Part shown: positions 1 to 13,292 of the stretch, piece after piece | How the letters are laid out: the number at the start of each line of letters is the position of its first letter | Position numbering within the stretch: position 1 is the first letter of the stretch | NCBI RefSeq assembly: GCF_003751845.1 | Contig: NZ_RJKQ01000003.1 | Location: 62,001-126,000 of the forward strand | Length of the DNA stretch: 64,000 nucleotides | Source of the DNA: Enterobacter sp. BIGb0383 | Lineage (GTDB): Bacteria > Pseudomonadota > Gammaproteobacteria > Enterobacterales > Enterobacteriaceae | Direction: 5' to 3' | Position numbers and translations under genes: made by a program | The notes under the pieces: model-generated | Told to the model about the DNA's origin: nothing | Seen by the model: only the letters and a program-made list of their open reading frames with translations | The model's database searches: none

Positions 1-498
<498 letters not shown>

Positions 499-507
499 CT
501 AAATTCC

Positions 508-4968
<4,461 letters not shown>

Positions 4969-5607
4969 ATCAGTGAACCTCCCCAGGCTCTACGGGACAC
5001 CCTCAAACCTGGCGAGCGGGCACAGAAAGGGCTTGGCGACGGGGTCTGGCGTTTCATACGCCTGCCTCGCATTCGCCCTCTTTCTATCCTTTTCGCGTGG
5101 TCAAACAAGTATTGAGGACTTGCTTAAGAGGGAATCTTAATTACTGCATAAATATGATGAACAGAGTGTTCATCCAGAAAGCTTCCAGCGGATTTCCAAC
5201 TTATCGGGAATCGGCACACAGGTCAAATGGCAATCTTATTTATGCAAAAATGGTCTAAATGTCATTTAACCAAATGATATCAATGGATATTTTCAATATT
5301 TTACATTGCAGAATTGCTACAACGGTCGGTATAAGAGTGTGATCTGTCTCACTATAGAAAAGCGCTGTTATTAATGCACTCTTCTTGCTGCGTCGCTATT
5401 GGCAATATTTAATGCTGCAAAGTCGATGTGGCTTGATTGAAGACACTGTTTTTATCCGGGGCGGCCGATTGGCAAAAAAAGGCATCAGCCATAAGGAAAA
5501 GTAATCAGCCTTAGGGTGAATGAAATTGCGGTAATCTTGATTTTTTATTCAATAGGTAAGCACCTCCCCGTGCGATTGATCCAGGTCATCGCTGAAGAGG
5601 GCTAAAA
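4969..5607. promoter_or_regulatory. Divergent gltB / yhcC regulatory region
   Basis: About 640 bases without a gene separate gltB (minus) from yhcC (plus). The part from roughly 5130 to 5560 is clearly AT-rich with A/T runs, and the GC-rich 5000-5090 part would be the gltB untranslated leader. In E. coli the gltBDF promoter lies in a long upstream region activated by Lrp and IHF; the AT-rich composition suits that, but no single Lrp site can be called by eye. I could not assign a convincing -35/-10 pair for either direction. Confidence 0.5.
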
Positions 5608-5649
5608 ATGGCAGGCTTTACCCCTTTCTCAGGGGCGGTCTATCAGATT

Positions 5650-6579
5650 ATGCAGTTACAGAAATTAGTCAATATGTTTGGTGGGGATCTTCTGCGTCGC
5701 TACGGGCAAAAAGTCCATAAGCTGACGCTGCATGGCGGGTTTAGCTGTCCTAACCGCGATGGCACCATCGGGCGCGGCGGCTGCACTTTCTGTAATGTGG
5801 CCTCTTTTGCCGATGAGGCGCAGCAGCACCGTTCGATTGCCGAACAGCTCACGCATCAGGCGGAACTGGTGAACCGTGCCAGACGTTATCTGGCCTATTT
5901 CCAGGCCTATACCAGTACCTGGGCTGAAGTGCAGGTGCTGCGTTCCATGTACCAGCAGGCGGTGACCCAGGCGAGCATTGTCGGTCTCTGCGTGGGCACC
6001 CGGCCCGACTGCGTGCCGGAGGCGGTGCTGGATCTCCTCAGTGAATATCACGATCGCGGCTATGAGGTCTGGCTCGAACTGGGGCTGCAAACCGCCCACG
6101 ATAAAACTCTGCACCGTATTAACCGCGGCCACGACTTTGCCTGCTATCAGCAGACCACCAGGCTGGCGCGTGAGCGCGGTCTGAAGGTGTGCAGCCATCT
6201 GATTGTCGGTTTGCCTGGAGAAGGGCAACAGGCCTGCCTGGAGACGCTGGAGCGGGTGGTGGAGACGGGCGTGGACGGCATTAAGCTGCATCCGCTGCAT
6301 ATCGTTACCGGCAGCACGATGGCGAAAGCCTGGCAGGCAGGCCGACTCAACGGCATTGAGCTTGACGAGTACACCGTTACGGCCGGGGAGATGATCCGCC
6401 ATACGCCGCCGGAGATTATTTTCCACCGTATTTCCGCCAGCGCCCGTCGCCCGACGCTTCTGGCTCCGCTGTGGTGCGAAAACCGCTGGACCGGCATGGT
6501 TGAGCTGGATCGCTATCTTAACGCGCACGGCGTGCAGGGTTCCGCGCTGGGCACGCCCTGGATTAACCCCGCCGTTTAA
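5650..6579 (+). CDS. yhcC: YhcC, TIGR01212-family radical SAM protein
   Basis: With this start the protein is 309 residues, the E. coli YhcC length, beginning MQLQKLVNMFGGD. It contains a radical SAM cysteine motif (CPNRDGTIGRGGCTFC), the region that ligates the 4Fe-4S cluster cleaving S-adenosylmethionine. The substrate is not firmly known. An in-frame ATG 14 codons upstream at 5608 has a better ribosome site (GAGG at 5597-5600, 7 bases before it), whereas nothing good precedes 5650. The longer 323-residue form is therefore possible; the shorter was chosen only by family length. The gene is divergent from gltB, as in E. coli. Confidence 0.9.
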   Translation: MQLQKLVNMFGGDLLRRYGQKVHKLTLHGGFSCPNRDGTIGRGGCTFCNVASFADEAQQHRSIAEQLTHQAELVNRARRYLAYFQAYTSTWAEVQVLRSMYQQAVTQASIVGLCVGTRPDCVPEAVLDLLSEYHDRGYEVWLELGLQTAHDKTLHRINRGHDFACYQQTTRLARERGLKVCSHLIVGLPGEGQQACLETLERVVETGVDGIKLHPLHIVTGSTMAKAWQAGRLNGIELDEYTVTAGEMIRHTPPEIIFHRISASARRPTLLAPLWCENRWTGMVELDRYLNAHGVQGSALGTPWINPAV

Positions 6580-6662
6580 CCTGCTCCGCATTTTTTACGC
6601 AATCTTCAACGCCTTGCCAGGAATTGAGTATGATGGTGCGACGTTGTCTGAAGGAATCCTCT

Positions 6663-8999
6663 ATGAAGCAAATCCGTTTACTGGCGCAATACTACGTCGA
6701 CCTGATGATGAAGCTCGGGCTGGTGCGCTTTTCGCTGCTGCTGGCGCTGGCGCTGGTAGTGCTGGCGATTGTCGTGCAGATGGCCGTCACTATGGTGCTG
6801 CACGGTCAGGTGGAAAGTATTGATGTGATTCGCTCCATCTTTTTTGGCCTGCTGATTACGCCGTGGGCGGTCTATTTCTTATCGGTGGTGGTGGAGCAAC
6901 TGGAGGAGTCCCGGCAGCGTCTGTCGAGGCTGGTTGAGAAGCTGGAGGAGATGCGCGAGCGCGACCTGAAGCTTAACGTCCAGCTGAAAGACAATATCGC
7001 CAGGCTAAACCAGGAAATCGCCGACCGTGAAAAAGCGGAAACCGAACGCCAGGCGACCTTCCAGCAGTTGAAGATCGAGATGAAAGAGCGTGAAGAGACG
7101 CAAATCCAGCTGGAGCAGCAGTCCTCCTTCCTGCGTTCCTTCCTCGATGCCTCGCCGGACCTGGTGTTCTATCGCAATGAAGATAAAGAGTTCTCCGGCT
7201 GTAACCGGGCGATGGAGCTGCTGACCGGCAAGAGTGAAAAACAGCTGATTCGCCTTAAGCCGCAGGATGTCTACTCGGAGGAAGCGGCGGAAAAAGTGAT
7301 TGAGACGGATGAAAAAGTCTTCCGTCACAACGTCTCTCTGACCTATGAGCAGTGGCTGGACTACCCGGACGGACGCAAAGCCTGCTTTGAAATCCGCAAA
7401 GTGCCCTATTACGACCGGGTGGGCAAACGTCACGGCCTGATGGGCTTTGGCCGCGATATTACCGAGCGTAAGCGCTATCAGGATGCTCTTGAGCGCGCCA
7501 GCCGTGACAAGACCACCTTTATCTCCACCATCAGCCACGAGCTGCGTACCCCGCTGAACGGCATCGTGGGCCTGAGCCGGATCCTGCTGGATACGGAGCT
7601 GACGGGCGAGCAGGAAAAGTACCTGAAAACGATCCACGTTTCGGCGGTAACGCTGGGCCATATCTTCAACGATATTATCGATATGGACAAGATGGAGCGC
7701 CGCAAGGTACAGCTGGATAACCAGCCGCTCGATTTCACCAGTTTCCTTGCCGATCTGGAAAACCTTTCCGGCCTGCAGGCGCAGCAGAAAGGCCTGCGCT
7801 TCGTGCTGGAGCCGTCGCTGCCGCTGCCACATAAGGTGGTCACCGACGGTACCCGACTGCGGCAGATCCTGTGGAACCTGATTAGCAACGCGATGAAATT
7901 TACCCAGCAGGGTCAGGTGACCGTACGCGTGGGCTTCGAGGCGGACGACACGCTGCGCTTCGAGGTGGCGGATTCCGGGATCGGTATTCCTCAGGATGAG
8001 CAGGACAAGATTTTTGCCATGTACTATCAGGTGAAAGACAGCCACGGCGGTAAACCGGCGACCGGGACCGGCATCGGCCTGGCGGTATCGCGGCGGCTGG
8101 CGAAAAATATGGGCGGCGATATTACCGTTGTCAGTCAGCCGGGTGAAGGCTCGACCTTTGTCCTGACGGTGCATGCACCGGCGGTGGCGGAAGAGGTGGA
8201 GGATGCGTTTGAAGACGACGATATGCCGCTGCCTGCCCTGCATGTGCTGCTGGTTGAAGATATTGAGCTGAACGTGATCGTTGCCCGCTCGGTGCTGGAG
8301 AAACTGGGCTGCAGCGTCGACGTCGCCATGACCGGCACGGCCGCGCTGGAGATGTTTGAGCCGGGCGAATATGACCTGCTGCTGCTGGATATTCAGCTGC
8401 CGGATATGACCGGCCTCGATATCTCCCGCACCCTGACCCGGCTCTATACCCGCGATACGCTGCCGCCGCTGGTGGCCCTGACCGCCAACGTGCTGAAAGA
8501 TAAACAAGAGTATCTGGATGCCGGTATGGATGATGTTCTGAGCAAACCGCTGGCGGTCCCGGCATTAACTGCCATGATTAAAAAGTTCTGGGATACCCAA
8601 CAGGAAAAGGAAGAGAGCGTGACAAACGTGGACAACAGTAAATCGCAGGCGCTGCTGGATATCGCCATGCTTGAGCAGTATCTCGATCTGGTCGGGCCGA
8701 AGCTGATTAACGACGGGCTGGCGGTCTTTGAGAAGATGATGCCGGGCTATCTTAGCGTGCTCGAATCAAATCTTACTGCCCGGGACCAGAAAAGAGTGGT
8801 CGAAGAGGGGCATAAGATTAAAGGTGCCGCCGGGTCTATCGGTCTGCGTCATCTGCAGCAGCTGGGGCAACAAATTCAGTCTCCTGACCTGCCTGCCTGG
8901 TGGGATAACGTGGGCGACTGGGTGGAAGAGATGAAGCAGGAGTGGCAGAACGATGTCGCGGTGCTCAAGGCCTGGGTGGCAAACGCTGAAAAAAAATGA
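6663..8999 (+). CDS. arcB: Aerobic respiration control sensor histidine kinase ArcB
   Basis: This is a tripartite hybrid kinase of 778 residues, identical in length to E. coli ArcB. Two N-terminal membrane segments (about residues 22-77) are followed by a coiled-coil linker, a PAS domain, the transmitter with His292 (ISHELRTPLNG), an ATPase domain, a receiver domain with phospho-acceptor Asp576 (LLDIQLPDMTG) and a C-terminal HPt domain with His717 (EEGHKIKGAAGS). It senses quinone redox state and phosphorylates ArcA under low oxygen. The start MKQIRLLAQYY was chosen by family alignment and an AAGGAA site at 6651-6656. The 3' end faces the convergent sRNA gene arcZ. Confidence 0.98.
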   Translation: MKQIRLLAQYYVDLMMKLGLVRFSLLLALALVVLAIVVQMAVTMVLHGQVESIDVIRSIFFGLLITPWAVYFLSVVVEQLEESRQRLSRLVEKLEEMRERDLKLNVQLKDNIARLNQEIADREKAETERQATFQQLKIEMKEREETQIQLEQQSSFLRSFLDASPDLVFYRNEDKEFSGCNRAMELLTGKSEKQLIRLKPQDVYSEEAAEKVIETDEKVFRHNVSLTYEQWLDYPDGRKACFEIRKVPYYDRVGKRHGLMGFGRDITERKRYQDALERASRDKTTFISTISHELRTPLNGIVGLSRILLDTELTGEQEKYLKTIHVSAVTLGHIFNDIIDMDKMERRKVQLDNQPLDFTSFLADLENLSGLQAQQKGLRFVLEPSLPLPHKVVTDGTRLRQILWNLISNAMKFTQQGQVTVRVGFEADDTLRFEVADSGIGIPQDEQDKIFAMYYQVKDSHGGKPATGTGIGLAVSRRLAKNMGGDITVVSQPGEGSTFVLTVHAPAVAEEVEDAFEDDDMPLPALHVLLVEDIELNVIVARSVLEKLGCSVDVAMTGTAALEMFEPGEYDLLLLDIQLPDMTGLDISRTLTRLYTRDTLPPLVALTANVLKDKQEYLDAGMDDVLSKPLAVPALTAMIKKFWDTQQEKEESVTNVDNSKSQALLDIAMLEQYLDLVGPKLINDGLAVFEKMMPGYLSVLESNLTARDQKRVVEEGHKIKGAAGSIGLRHLQQLGQQIQSPDLPAWWDNVGDWVEEMKQEWQNDVAVLKAWVANAEKK

Positions 9000-9017
9000 C
9001 CCCGGATTAACCGGGGT
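8990..9017 (-). terminator. ArcZ intrinsic terminator
   Basis: On the minus strand the stem ACCCCGG (rc of 9011-9017), loop TTAAT and stem CCGGGGT (rc of 8999-9005) are followed by CA and at least six T. The stem has no T tract in the plus direction, so it serves arcZ rather than arcB. Confidence 0.85.
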
Positions 9018-9117
9018 GCGCGAATACTGCGCCAACACCAGGGAAATCGAGGCTGCGCGAGATTCTTGGGATAGTTATGATTTAAGAACGCAACCAGAGA
9101 AAGTGGATTGCACGCAC
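8990..9117 (-). ncRNA. arcZ: ArcZ small regulatory RNA
   Basis: The minus strand between arcB and elbB carries the conserved 3' half of ArcZ: the seed region GATTTCCCTGGTGTTGG (rc of 9038-9054), then GCGCAGTATTCGCGC, then an intrinsic terminator ending in a T run that overlaps the last codons of arcB. Position and orientation match E. coli arcZ. In E. coli ArcZ is an Hfq-dependent RNA, processed from about 120 to 56 nt, which activates rpoS translation and is repressed by ArcA. The 5' half differs from E. coli as I recall it. The 5' end is approximate: a TATCTT element lies at 9120-9125, so transcription may start nearer 9112. Confidence 0.85.
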
Positions 9118-9231
9118 ATAAGATAGCAAATATTAAATACTTTGTTACATGAATCAGTAAAATGTGTGAAGCATAGCGATTAAATCAGATTTATTAATTA
9201 TGTCCGTGCGGCGTGAAAAAGGAAGAGCAGA

Positions 9232-9885
9232 ATGAAAAAAATTGGCGTAGTGCTCAGTGGTTGCGGGGTCTATGACGGTGCTGAAATTCATGAGGCGGTG
9301 ATTACGCTTCTGGCGATCGCTCGCTCAGATGCCCAGGCCATCTGCTTTGCACCGGATAAAACACAAGCAGATGTTATCAATCACCTTACCGGCGAACCGA
9401 TGGCCGAGAGCCGTAATGTGCTGCTTGAAGCGGCACGACTCACTCGCGGTCAGATACAACCGCTGGCTGAGGCACAGGCTGAATCGCTGGATGCGCTGAT
9501 CGTGCCTGGCGGCTTTGGTGCGGCAAAGAATTTAAGCAACTTTGCCACACAGGGCGCGGAGTGTCTGGTCGATGACGATCTGCGTTCGCTGGCCCTGGCG
9601 ATGCATCAGGCAGGAAAACCGCTGGGCTTTATGTGTATTGCGCCCGCCATGCTGCCCAAAATTTTCGACTTCCCGCTGCGGATCACTATCGGTACCGATG
9701 TCGATACCGGCGAAGTGCTGGAGGCGATGGGTGCGGAACACGTGCCCTGTCCAGTGGATGATATTGTGGTCGACGAGGAGAATAAAATCGTGACCACGCC
9801 GGCCTATATGCTGGCGCAGGATATTGCCGAAGCGGCGACCGGCATTGAGAAACTGGTCTCCCGCGTGCTGGTCCTCGCTGAATGA
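9232..9885 (+). CDS. elbB: ElbB, DJ-1/PfpI-like isoprenoid-associated glyoxalase
   Basis: A 217-residue protein, the same length as E. coli ElbB (formerly YhbL/SCRP-27A), of the class I glutamine amidotransferase-like/DJ-1 superfamily. It opens [20 protein letters not shown] and has the nucleophile-elbow-like segment GFMCIAPAM near residue 135. E. coli ElbB has been linked to early isoprenoid synthesis and shows glyoxalase activity; the physiological substrate is uncertain. Its stop overlaps the mtgA start by ATGA (9882-9885), so the two are probably co-transcribed and coupled. Confidence 0.93.
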   Translation: MKKIGVVLSGCGVYDGAEIHEAVITLLAIARSDAQAICFAPDKTQADVINHLTGEPMAESRNVLLEAARLTRGQIQPLAEAQAESLDALIVPGGFGAAKNLSNFATQGAECLVDDDLRSLALAMHQAGKPLGFMCIAPAMLPKIFDFPLRITIGTDVDTGEVLEAMGAEHVPCPVDDIVVDEENKIVTTPAYMLAQDIAEAATGIEKLVSRVLVLAE

Positions 9886-10613
9886 GCCGAGGGCGTTTCC
9901 CGCTGTGGCGTTGGATCAAACGGCTACTGCTGCGGATCGCACTGATCTTCGCCCTGTTCTGGGGCGGCGGTATCGCGCTATTCAGCGTGGTGCCGGTTCC
10001 GTTTTCTGCGGTAATGGTCGAACGTCAGCTGAGCAGCTGGCTGCAGGGCGATTTTCGCTGGGTGGCCAATTCAAGCTGGGTCAGCATGGAGGATATTTCT
10101 CCCTCGATGGGGCTGGCGGTGATTGCCGCAGAAGATCAGAAATTCCCTCAGCACTGGGGTTTTGACGTGGCGGCGATTGAAAAAGCGTTGGCCCACAACG
10201 AACGCAATGAACGGCGTATTCGCGGCGCCTCCACGCTCTCTCAGCAGACGGCAAAAAACCTGTTTCTATGGGACGGGCGCAGCTGGCTGCGCAAAGGGCT
10301 GGAAGCGGGATTAACGCTGGGCATCGAAACCGTGTGGAGTAAGCGGCGGATCCTGACGGTCTATCTGAATATCGCCGAGTTTGGCGACGGTGTGTATGGC
10401 GTGGAAGAAGCATCGCAGCGTTATTTTGGCAAGTCGGCCAGTCGGCTGACCGCTTCGGACGCGGCGCTGCTGGCTGCCGTGCTGCCCAACCCTATTCGCT
10501 TTAAAGCGGCGGCGCCGTCAGGCTATGTCCGCAGCCGTCAGGCGTGGATCCTGCGCCAGATGCGGCAGCTCGGCGGGGAAGGGTTTATGCGGGAGCATGC
10601 GTTGCATCCGTAG
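9882..10613 (+). CDS. mtgA: Monofunctional biosynthetic peptidoglycan transglycosylase MtgA
   Basis: 243 residues, close to E. coli MtgA (242). A single N-terminal membrane anchor (about residues 12-35) precedes a GT51 glycosyltransferase domain with the catalytic glutamate motif ([14 protein letters not shown]) and the conserved [17 protein letters not shown] and second motif ([20 protein letters not shown]). It polymerises lipid II into glycan strands at the inner membrane and has no transpeptidase domain. It overlaps elbB by four bases. Directly after it synteny with E. coli breaks: the low-GC hcp insert follows in place of yrbL. Confidence 0.97.
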   Translation: MSRGRFPLWRWIKRLLLRIALIFALFWGGGIALFSVVPVPFSAVMVERQLSSWLQGDFRWVANSSWVSMEDISPSMGLAVIAAEDQKFPQHWGFDVAAIEKALAHNERNERRIRGASTLSQQTAKNLFLWDGRSWLRKGLEAGLTLGIETVWSKRRILTVYLNIAEFGDGVYGVEEASQRYFGKSASRLTASDAALLAAVLPNPIRFKAAAPSGYVRSRQAWILRQMRQLGGEGFMREHALHP

Positions 10614-10737
10614 ACGGGGAAGCCGTCAAATCCTGGCTTACCGGGTTCACATTTTCCCTCAAAAATTGACCATTATTGTTTCAACAGGCGCATGATAGCC
10701 TTGTATCAGGAGGATTTTTAATCACCAGGGAAGAATC

Positions 10738-11412
10738 ATGTACCATAGTGACTTGATCATCGACGGTATTCAGGCCGATAAACTGATGGCACTTCAGCTT
10801 GAAAAAGTGCTTTCAGGCGTAAAGAATCAGGTAGTTGAACAAGCCAGCAAGATGGGCGACGGTGCAACTCGCTTGTTATATTACACATCTTGTTTCACGG
10901 ACAATTATCAGGATGTCTGTGCAAAACTTAAAGAACAAGACCTTCGCTTCCTTGAGGGGGTCGTGGAGCTGGTAAAAAATCGCGACATTATATACAGAAT
11001 GATCCACATCTATTTTGAAGAGATTTTTAGATTCAAAACGCGAGAACAGATTGAAGCGATTAAATCAAGGTTACTAAAAGCAGGCATAGTTATCTCTGCC
11101 AGTGCGTTAAATAATCAGGCTTTTGTTATTGGAATAACAACGACTGTTTGTCTCGGTATCAGTTTTAATTCTTCAATAGTCAAATGGGCAGGTAAAGCCA
11201 CGACGCTCGCTGTGACCGGTATTGGATTATATGGCGTAGTGCAGCGTGCTGCAGAAAGCTCGGAGCGGCTGAAGCTGCTGGCCCCCATGTATTACCATGC
11301 GCTGTACGTGCAAAAACTCGATATGATGTATTTTCTTGTTGAGCCCGTGTTTATGAAAGCTCGTGCATTCGAGCACGACATTGTCAGCACAATAATAAAC
11401 ATGGTGAAGTAG
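10738..11412 (+). CDS. Unrecognised 224-residue protein with two hydrophobic segments; candidate type VI secretion cargo
   Basis: I do not recognise this family. The N-terminal 110 residues look soluble, helical and charged. Two hydrophobic stretches follow: about residues 118-147 (ITTTVCLGISF in its core) and 150-168 (AGKATTLAVTGIGLYGV), then an amphipathic C-terminus rich in Met, Tyr and Leu. No signal peptide or catalytic motif is evident. Three lines of the gene counted by hand gave 37 percent G+C (67 of 180), against 70 percent for one nearby mtgA line, suggesting horizontal acquisition. A GGGAAG site precedes the ATG. The next gene starts 2 bases after the stop and an hcp follows. A membrane-acting cargo protein is inference from this context only. 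Confidence 0.75.
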   Translation: MYHSDLIIDGIQADKLMALQLEKVLSGVKNQVVEQASKMGDGATRLLYYTSCFTDNYQDVCAKLKEQDLRFLEGVVELVKNRDIIYRMIHIYFEEIFRFKTREQIEAIKSRLLKAGIVISASALNNQAFVIGITTTVCLGISFNSSIVKWAGKATTLAVTGIGLYGVVQRAAESSERLKLLAPMYYHALYVQKLDMMYFLVEPVFMKARAFEHDIVSTIINMVK

Positions 11413-11414
11413 AT

Positions 11415-11606
11415 ATGTTGAAATTCCTGAAACAGTGGTTAAGCGCTCAGGCTTCCTATTTTTTTTGGGGCTATGTCCCACTTATTTTTATTGTTGGTTT
11501 CGGAGCCTTCGCTGTAACGTATTTTAGGCCTTATGCGCTTCAGGCAACGGGTGTTTTTATAATCCTGACCTTTGCTTTTGTTATCTGGTTTAATCGACCT
11601 CGTTAA
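11415..11606 (+). CDS. Unrecognised 63-residue two-helix membrane protein; candidate immunity protein
   Basis: A small protein beginning MLKFLKQWLS with two predicted membrane helices: about residues 16-36 (WGYVPLIFIVGFGAFAV) and 42-60 (LQATGVFIILTFAFVIW), with basic residues at both ends. It starts 2 bases after the 224-residue gene, with a GGTGA ribosome site inside that gene's last codons, so translation is probably coupled. hcp follows after 19 bases. Small inner-membrane proteins beside membrane-targeting toxins are often immunity proteins; that role is inferred from size, topology and position, not from recognised homology. It shares the AT-rich composition of its neighbours. Confidence 0.7.
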   Translation: MLKFLKQWLSAQASYFFWGYVPLIFIVGFGAFAVTYFRPYALQATGVFIILTFAFVIWFNRPR

Positions 11607-11625
11607 CTTTATAAGGATATTATAT

Positions 11626-12105
11626 ATGTCAACGCCTGCTCATTTATGGCTAACAGATGAAAACGATGCGCCTCTTTTCGGCGGATGCCTGATGCCAACG
11701 CGCCTCGGCTCGATAGAAATGCGCACATTAACGCATAACGTCACTATTCCTGTTGATGCATACCGCGGAAAACTGACCGGCACAAGGGTCCACACTCCGA
11801 TAGTGTTTCAGAAGGAGTTTGACCGAACAACACCGCTGTTGTTTCGTGCGCTGTGCCAGGGCAGAACGTTAAAATCAGCCACAATCAGAATGTATCGAAT
11901 CACAGAAGCGGGAATTGAAACGGAATACTTTAATATTGTGCTCGAAAACGTAAAAATCACCAGCATTACCCCATCTCTTGTACCAACCGGCATGACGGGA
12001 ACCCACCTGGAAAACATTGAGATGCGCTATGAAACGATAACCTGGAAGTACGTTGACGGAAATATCCAGTTTAAAGATGGCTGGAACGAGATGATGACAG
12101 CTTAA
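11626..12105 (+). CDS. hcp: Orphan Hcp-family type VI secretion protein
   Basis: 159 residues starting MSTPAHLWLTDEND, preceded by AAGGA at 11613-11617. It resembles enterobacterial Hcp proteins: beta-rich, with the segments GKLTGTRVHTPIVFQKEFD, LFRALCQGRTLKSATI and EYFNIVLENVKITSI, and a C-terminus containing YETITWKYVDGNIQFKDGWNE. Hcp hexamers stack into the tail tube and can carry small effectors in their lumen. No VgrG, sheath, baseplate or ClpV gene is in the window, so this is an orphan copy that would need a T6SS elsewhere. It forms the end of a three-gene operon and converges on npr with 18 bases between the stops. Confidence 0.88.
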   Translation: MSTPAHLWLTDENDAPLFGGCLMPTRLGSIEMRTLTHNVTIPVDAYRGKLTGTRVHTPIVFQKEFDRTTPLLFRALCQGRTLKSATIRMYRITEAGIETEYFNIVLENVKITSITPSLVPTGMTGTHLENIEMRYETITWKYVDGNIQFKDGWNEMMTA

Positions 12106-12123
12106 AGCCATTCGGAGACGCAA

Positions 12124-12396
12124 CTAATCTTCATCAAACCCGGCGTTGAACAGCGCGATCACCGCAGCGAGCGCTTCGACTTCCTGCGGGCCTGTCGCCT
12201 CAACTTCGATTTGCCGACCTTTGGCGGAGTCCAGCATCAGCAGGGCAATCACGCTGCTGGCTTCCGCTTCGGTACCTTCGTCGTTGCGCAGCAGCACTTC
12301 GGCATCAAACTCCTGCATCAGCTCAAATAACTTCATCGCCGGGCGAGCGTGCATGCCCAGGCGGTTAGTGATCTCTACGGTCTGTTTGACGGTCAT
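12124..12396 (-). CDS. npr: NPr, phosphocarrier of the nitrogen phosphotransferase system
   Basis: A 90-residue HPr-family protein (also called ptsO). The phosphorylatable His16 lies in the [10 protein letters not shown] motif. NPr takes phosphate from PtsP (EI-Ntr) and passes it to PtsN; in E. coli dephospho-NPr also inhibits LpxD. It is the last gene of the rpoN operon and its ATG overlaps the rapZ stop by four bases (12393-12396). E. coli has yrbL beyond it; here the hcp insert converges on it. Confidence 0.97.
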   Translation of the reverse strand: MTVKQTVEITNRLGMHARPAMKLFELMQEFDAEVLLRNDEGTEAEASSVIALLMLDSAKGRQIEVEATGPQEVEALAAVIALFNAGFDED

Positions 12397-13247
12397 GCTT
12401 TACGTTTTTCCAGCGTGCGATGGCGGGACTGCACATTCTTGCCGCGTGAACGGAAGTAATCCGCCAGCTGCTCAGCAATGTACACCGAACGGTGTTTACC
12501 ACCGGTACAGCCAATGGCGACCGTCAGATAGCTACGGTTGTTGGTTTCCAGCATCGGCAACCAGAGTTCAAGATAGCTGCGGGTCTGGTAGATAAAGTTG
12601 TGCACTTCCGTATGGCGGTCAAGGAAGGCTGCAACGGGTTTATCCAGACCGGTCATAGGGCGCAATTTCGGATCCCAGTGCGGGTTTGGCAGGAAGCGAA
12701 CGTCAAAAACGTAGTCGGCATCGATAGGGATACCGTGCTTAAAGCCAAAGGATTCAAACACCATTGTCAGCTCGCGCTCACGCTTGCCCAGCAGGCGAGT
12801 ACGCAGCATTTCGGCCAGCTCATGGACCGACATTTCTGAGGTATCGACAATCAGATCGGCGCGGGAGCGCAGCGGCTCCAGCAGATCGCTTTCTTTGTCG
12901 ATAGCGCTCTCCAGAGAGAGGTTTTTGCTGGAGAGCGGGTGCAGGCGACGGGTGTCGCTGTAGCGACGGATCAACGTGTTGCGGTCGGCGTCGAGGAACA
13001 GCAGCTGAGGTGAGAACGCGTCGGGCAGGTTTGCCATCGCCTGTTCAAAGATTTCCGGTGACTCCGGCATATTACGCACGTCGATACTGACAGCGGCAGA
13101 TATCTGGCGCTCGGAGAGGCTATTTGCCAGCGCTGGCAGCAGCACAACGGGCAGGTTATCAACACAGTAAAATCCCATGTCTTCCAGCGCACGCAGGGCG
13201 ACGGACTTCCCGGATCCTGAGCGTCCACTGACGATCATCAGCACCAT
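12393..13247 (-). CDS. rapZ: RapZ, RNA adaptor for GlmZ sRNA decay
   Basis: 284 residues, the E. coli RapZ (YhbJ) length. The N-terminal kinase-like domain has a Walker A motif ([10 protein letters not shown], residues 8-17); the C-terminal domain holds the conserved region around [10 protein letters not shown] and a basic tail ([17 protein letters not shown]). In E. coli RapZ binds glucosamine-6-phosphate, delivers GlmZ to RNase E when the sugar is abundant, and so tunes glmS expression for cell-wall precursor supply. It follows ptsN after 45 bases and overlaps npr. Its pathway connects to glmM and murA elsewhere in the window. Confidence 0.97.
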   Translation of the reverse strand: MVLMIVSGRSGSGKSVALRALEDMGFYCVDNLPVVLLPALANSLSERQISAAVSIDVRNMPESPEIFEQAMANLPDAFSPQLLFLDADRNTLIRRYSDTRRLHPLSSKNLSLESAIDKESDLLEPLRSRADLIVDTSEMSVHELAEMLRTRLLGKRERELTMVFESFGFKHGIPIDADYVFDVRFLPNPHWDPKLRPMTGLDKPVAAFLDRHTEVHNFIYQTRSYLELWLPMLETNNRSYLTVAIGCTGGKHRSVYIAEQLADYFRSRGKNVQSRHRTLEKRKA

Positions 13248-13292
13248 CTGTCGTTTCTCCTCACTCCAGCCTGAAGCGACGCTATATCGCCG

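Noticed and set aside
7005-8507. A 500-codon open frame on the minus strand inside arcB
   Set aside because: It is antisense to an intact arcB, has no recognisable domain and reflects high-GC codon bias of the true gene. The same applies to long antisense frames in ftsH (33317-34564), glmM (36225-37448), argG (38621-39508), nusA (41105-42256), pnp (47098-48132) and deaD (50870-52477).
8999-9017. The GC hairpin after arcB as an arcB terminator
   Set aside because: No T tract follows on the plus strand; the T run is on the minus side, so it belongs to arcZ.
10666-10696. TTGACC ... CATGAT as a promoter for the hcp module
   Set aside because: The spacer is 19 bases and the -10 is poor, so it is not listed as a feature although a promoter is expected in this gap.
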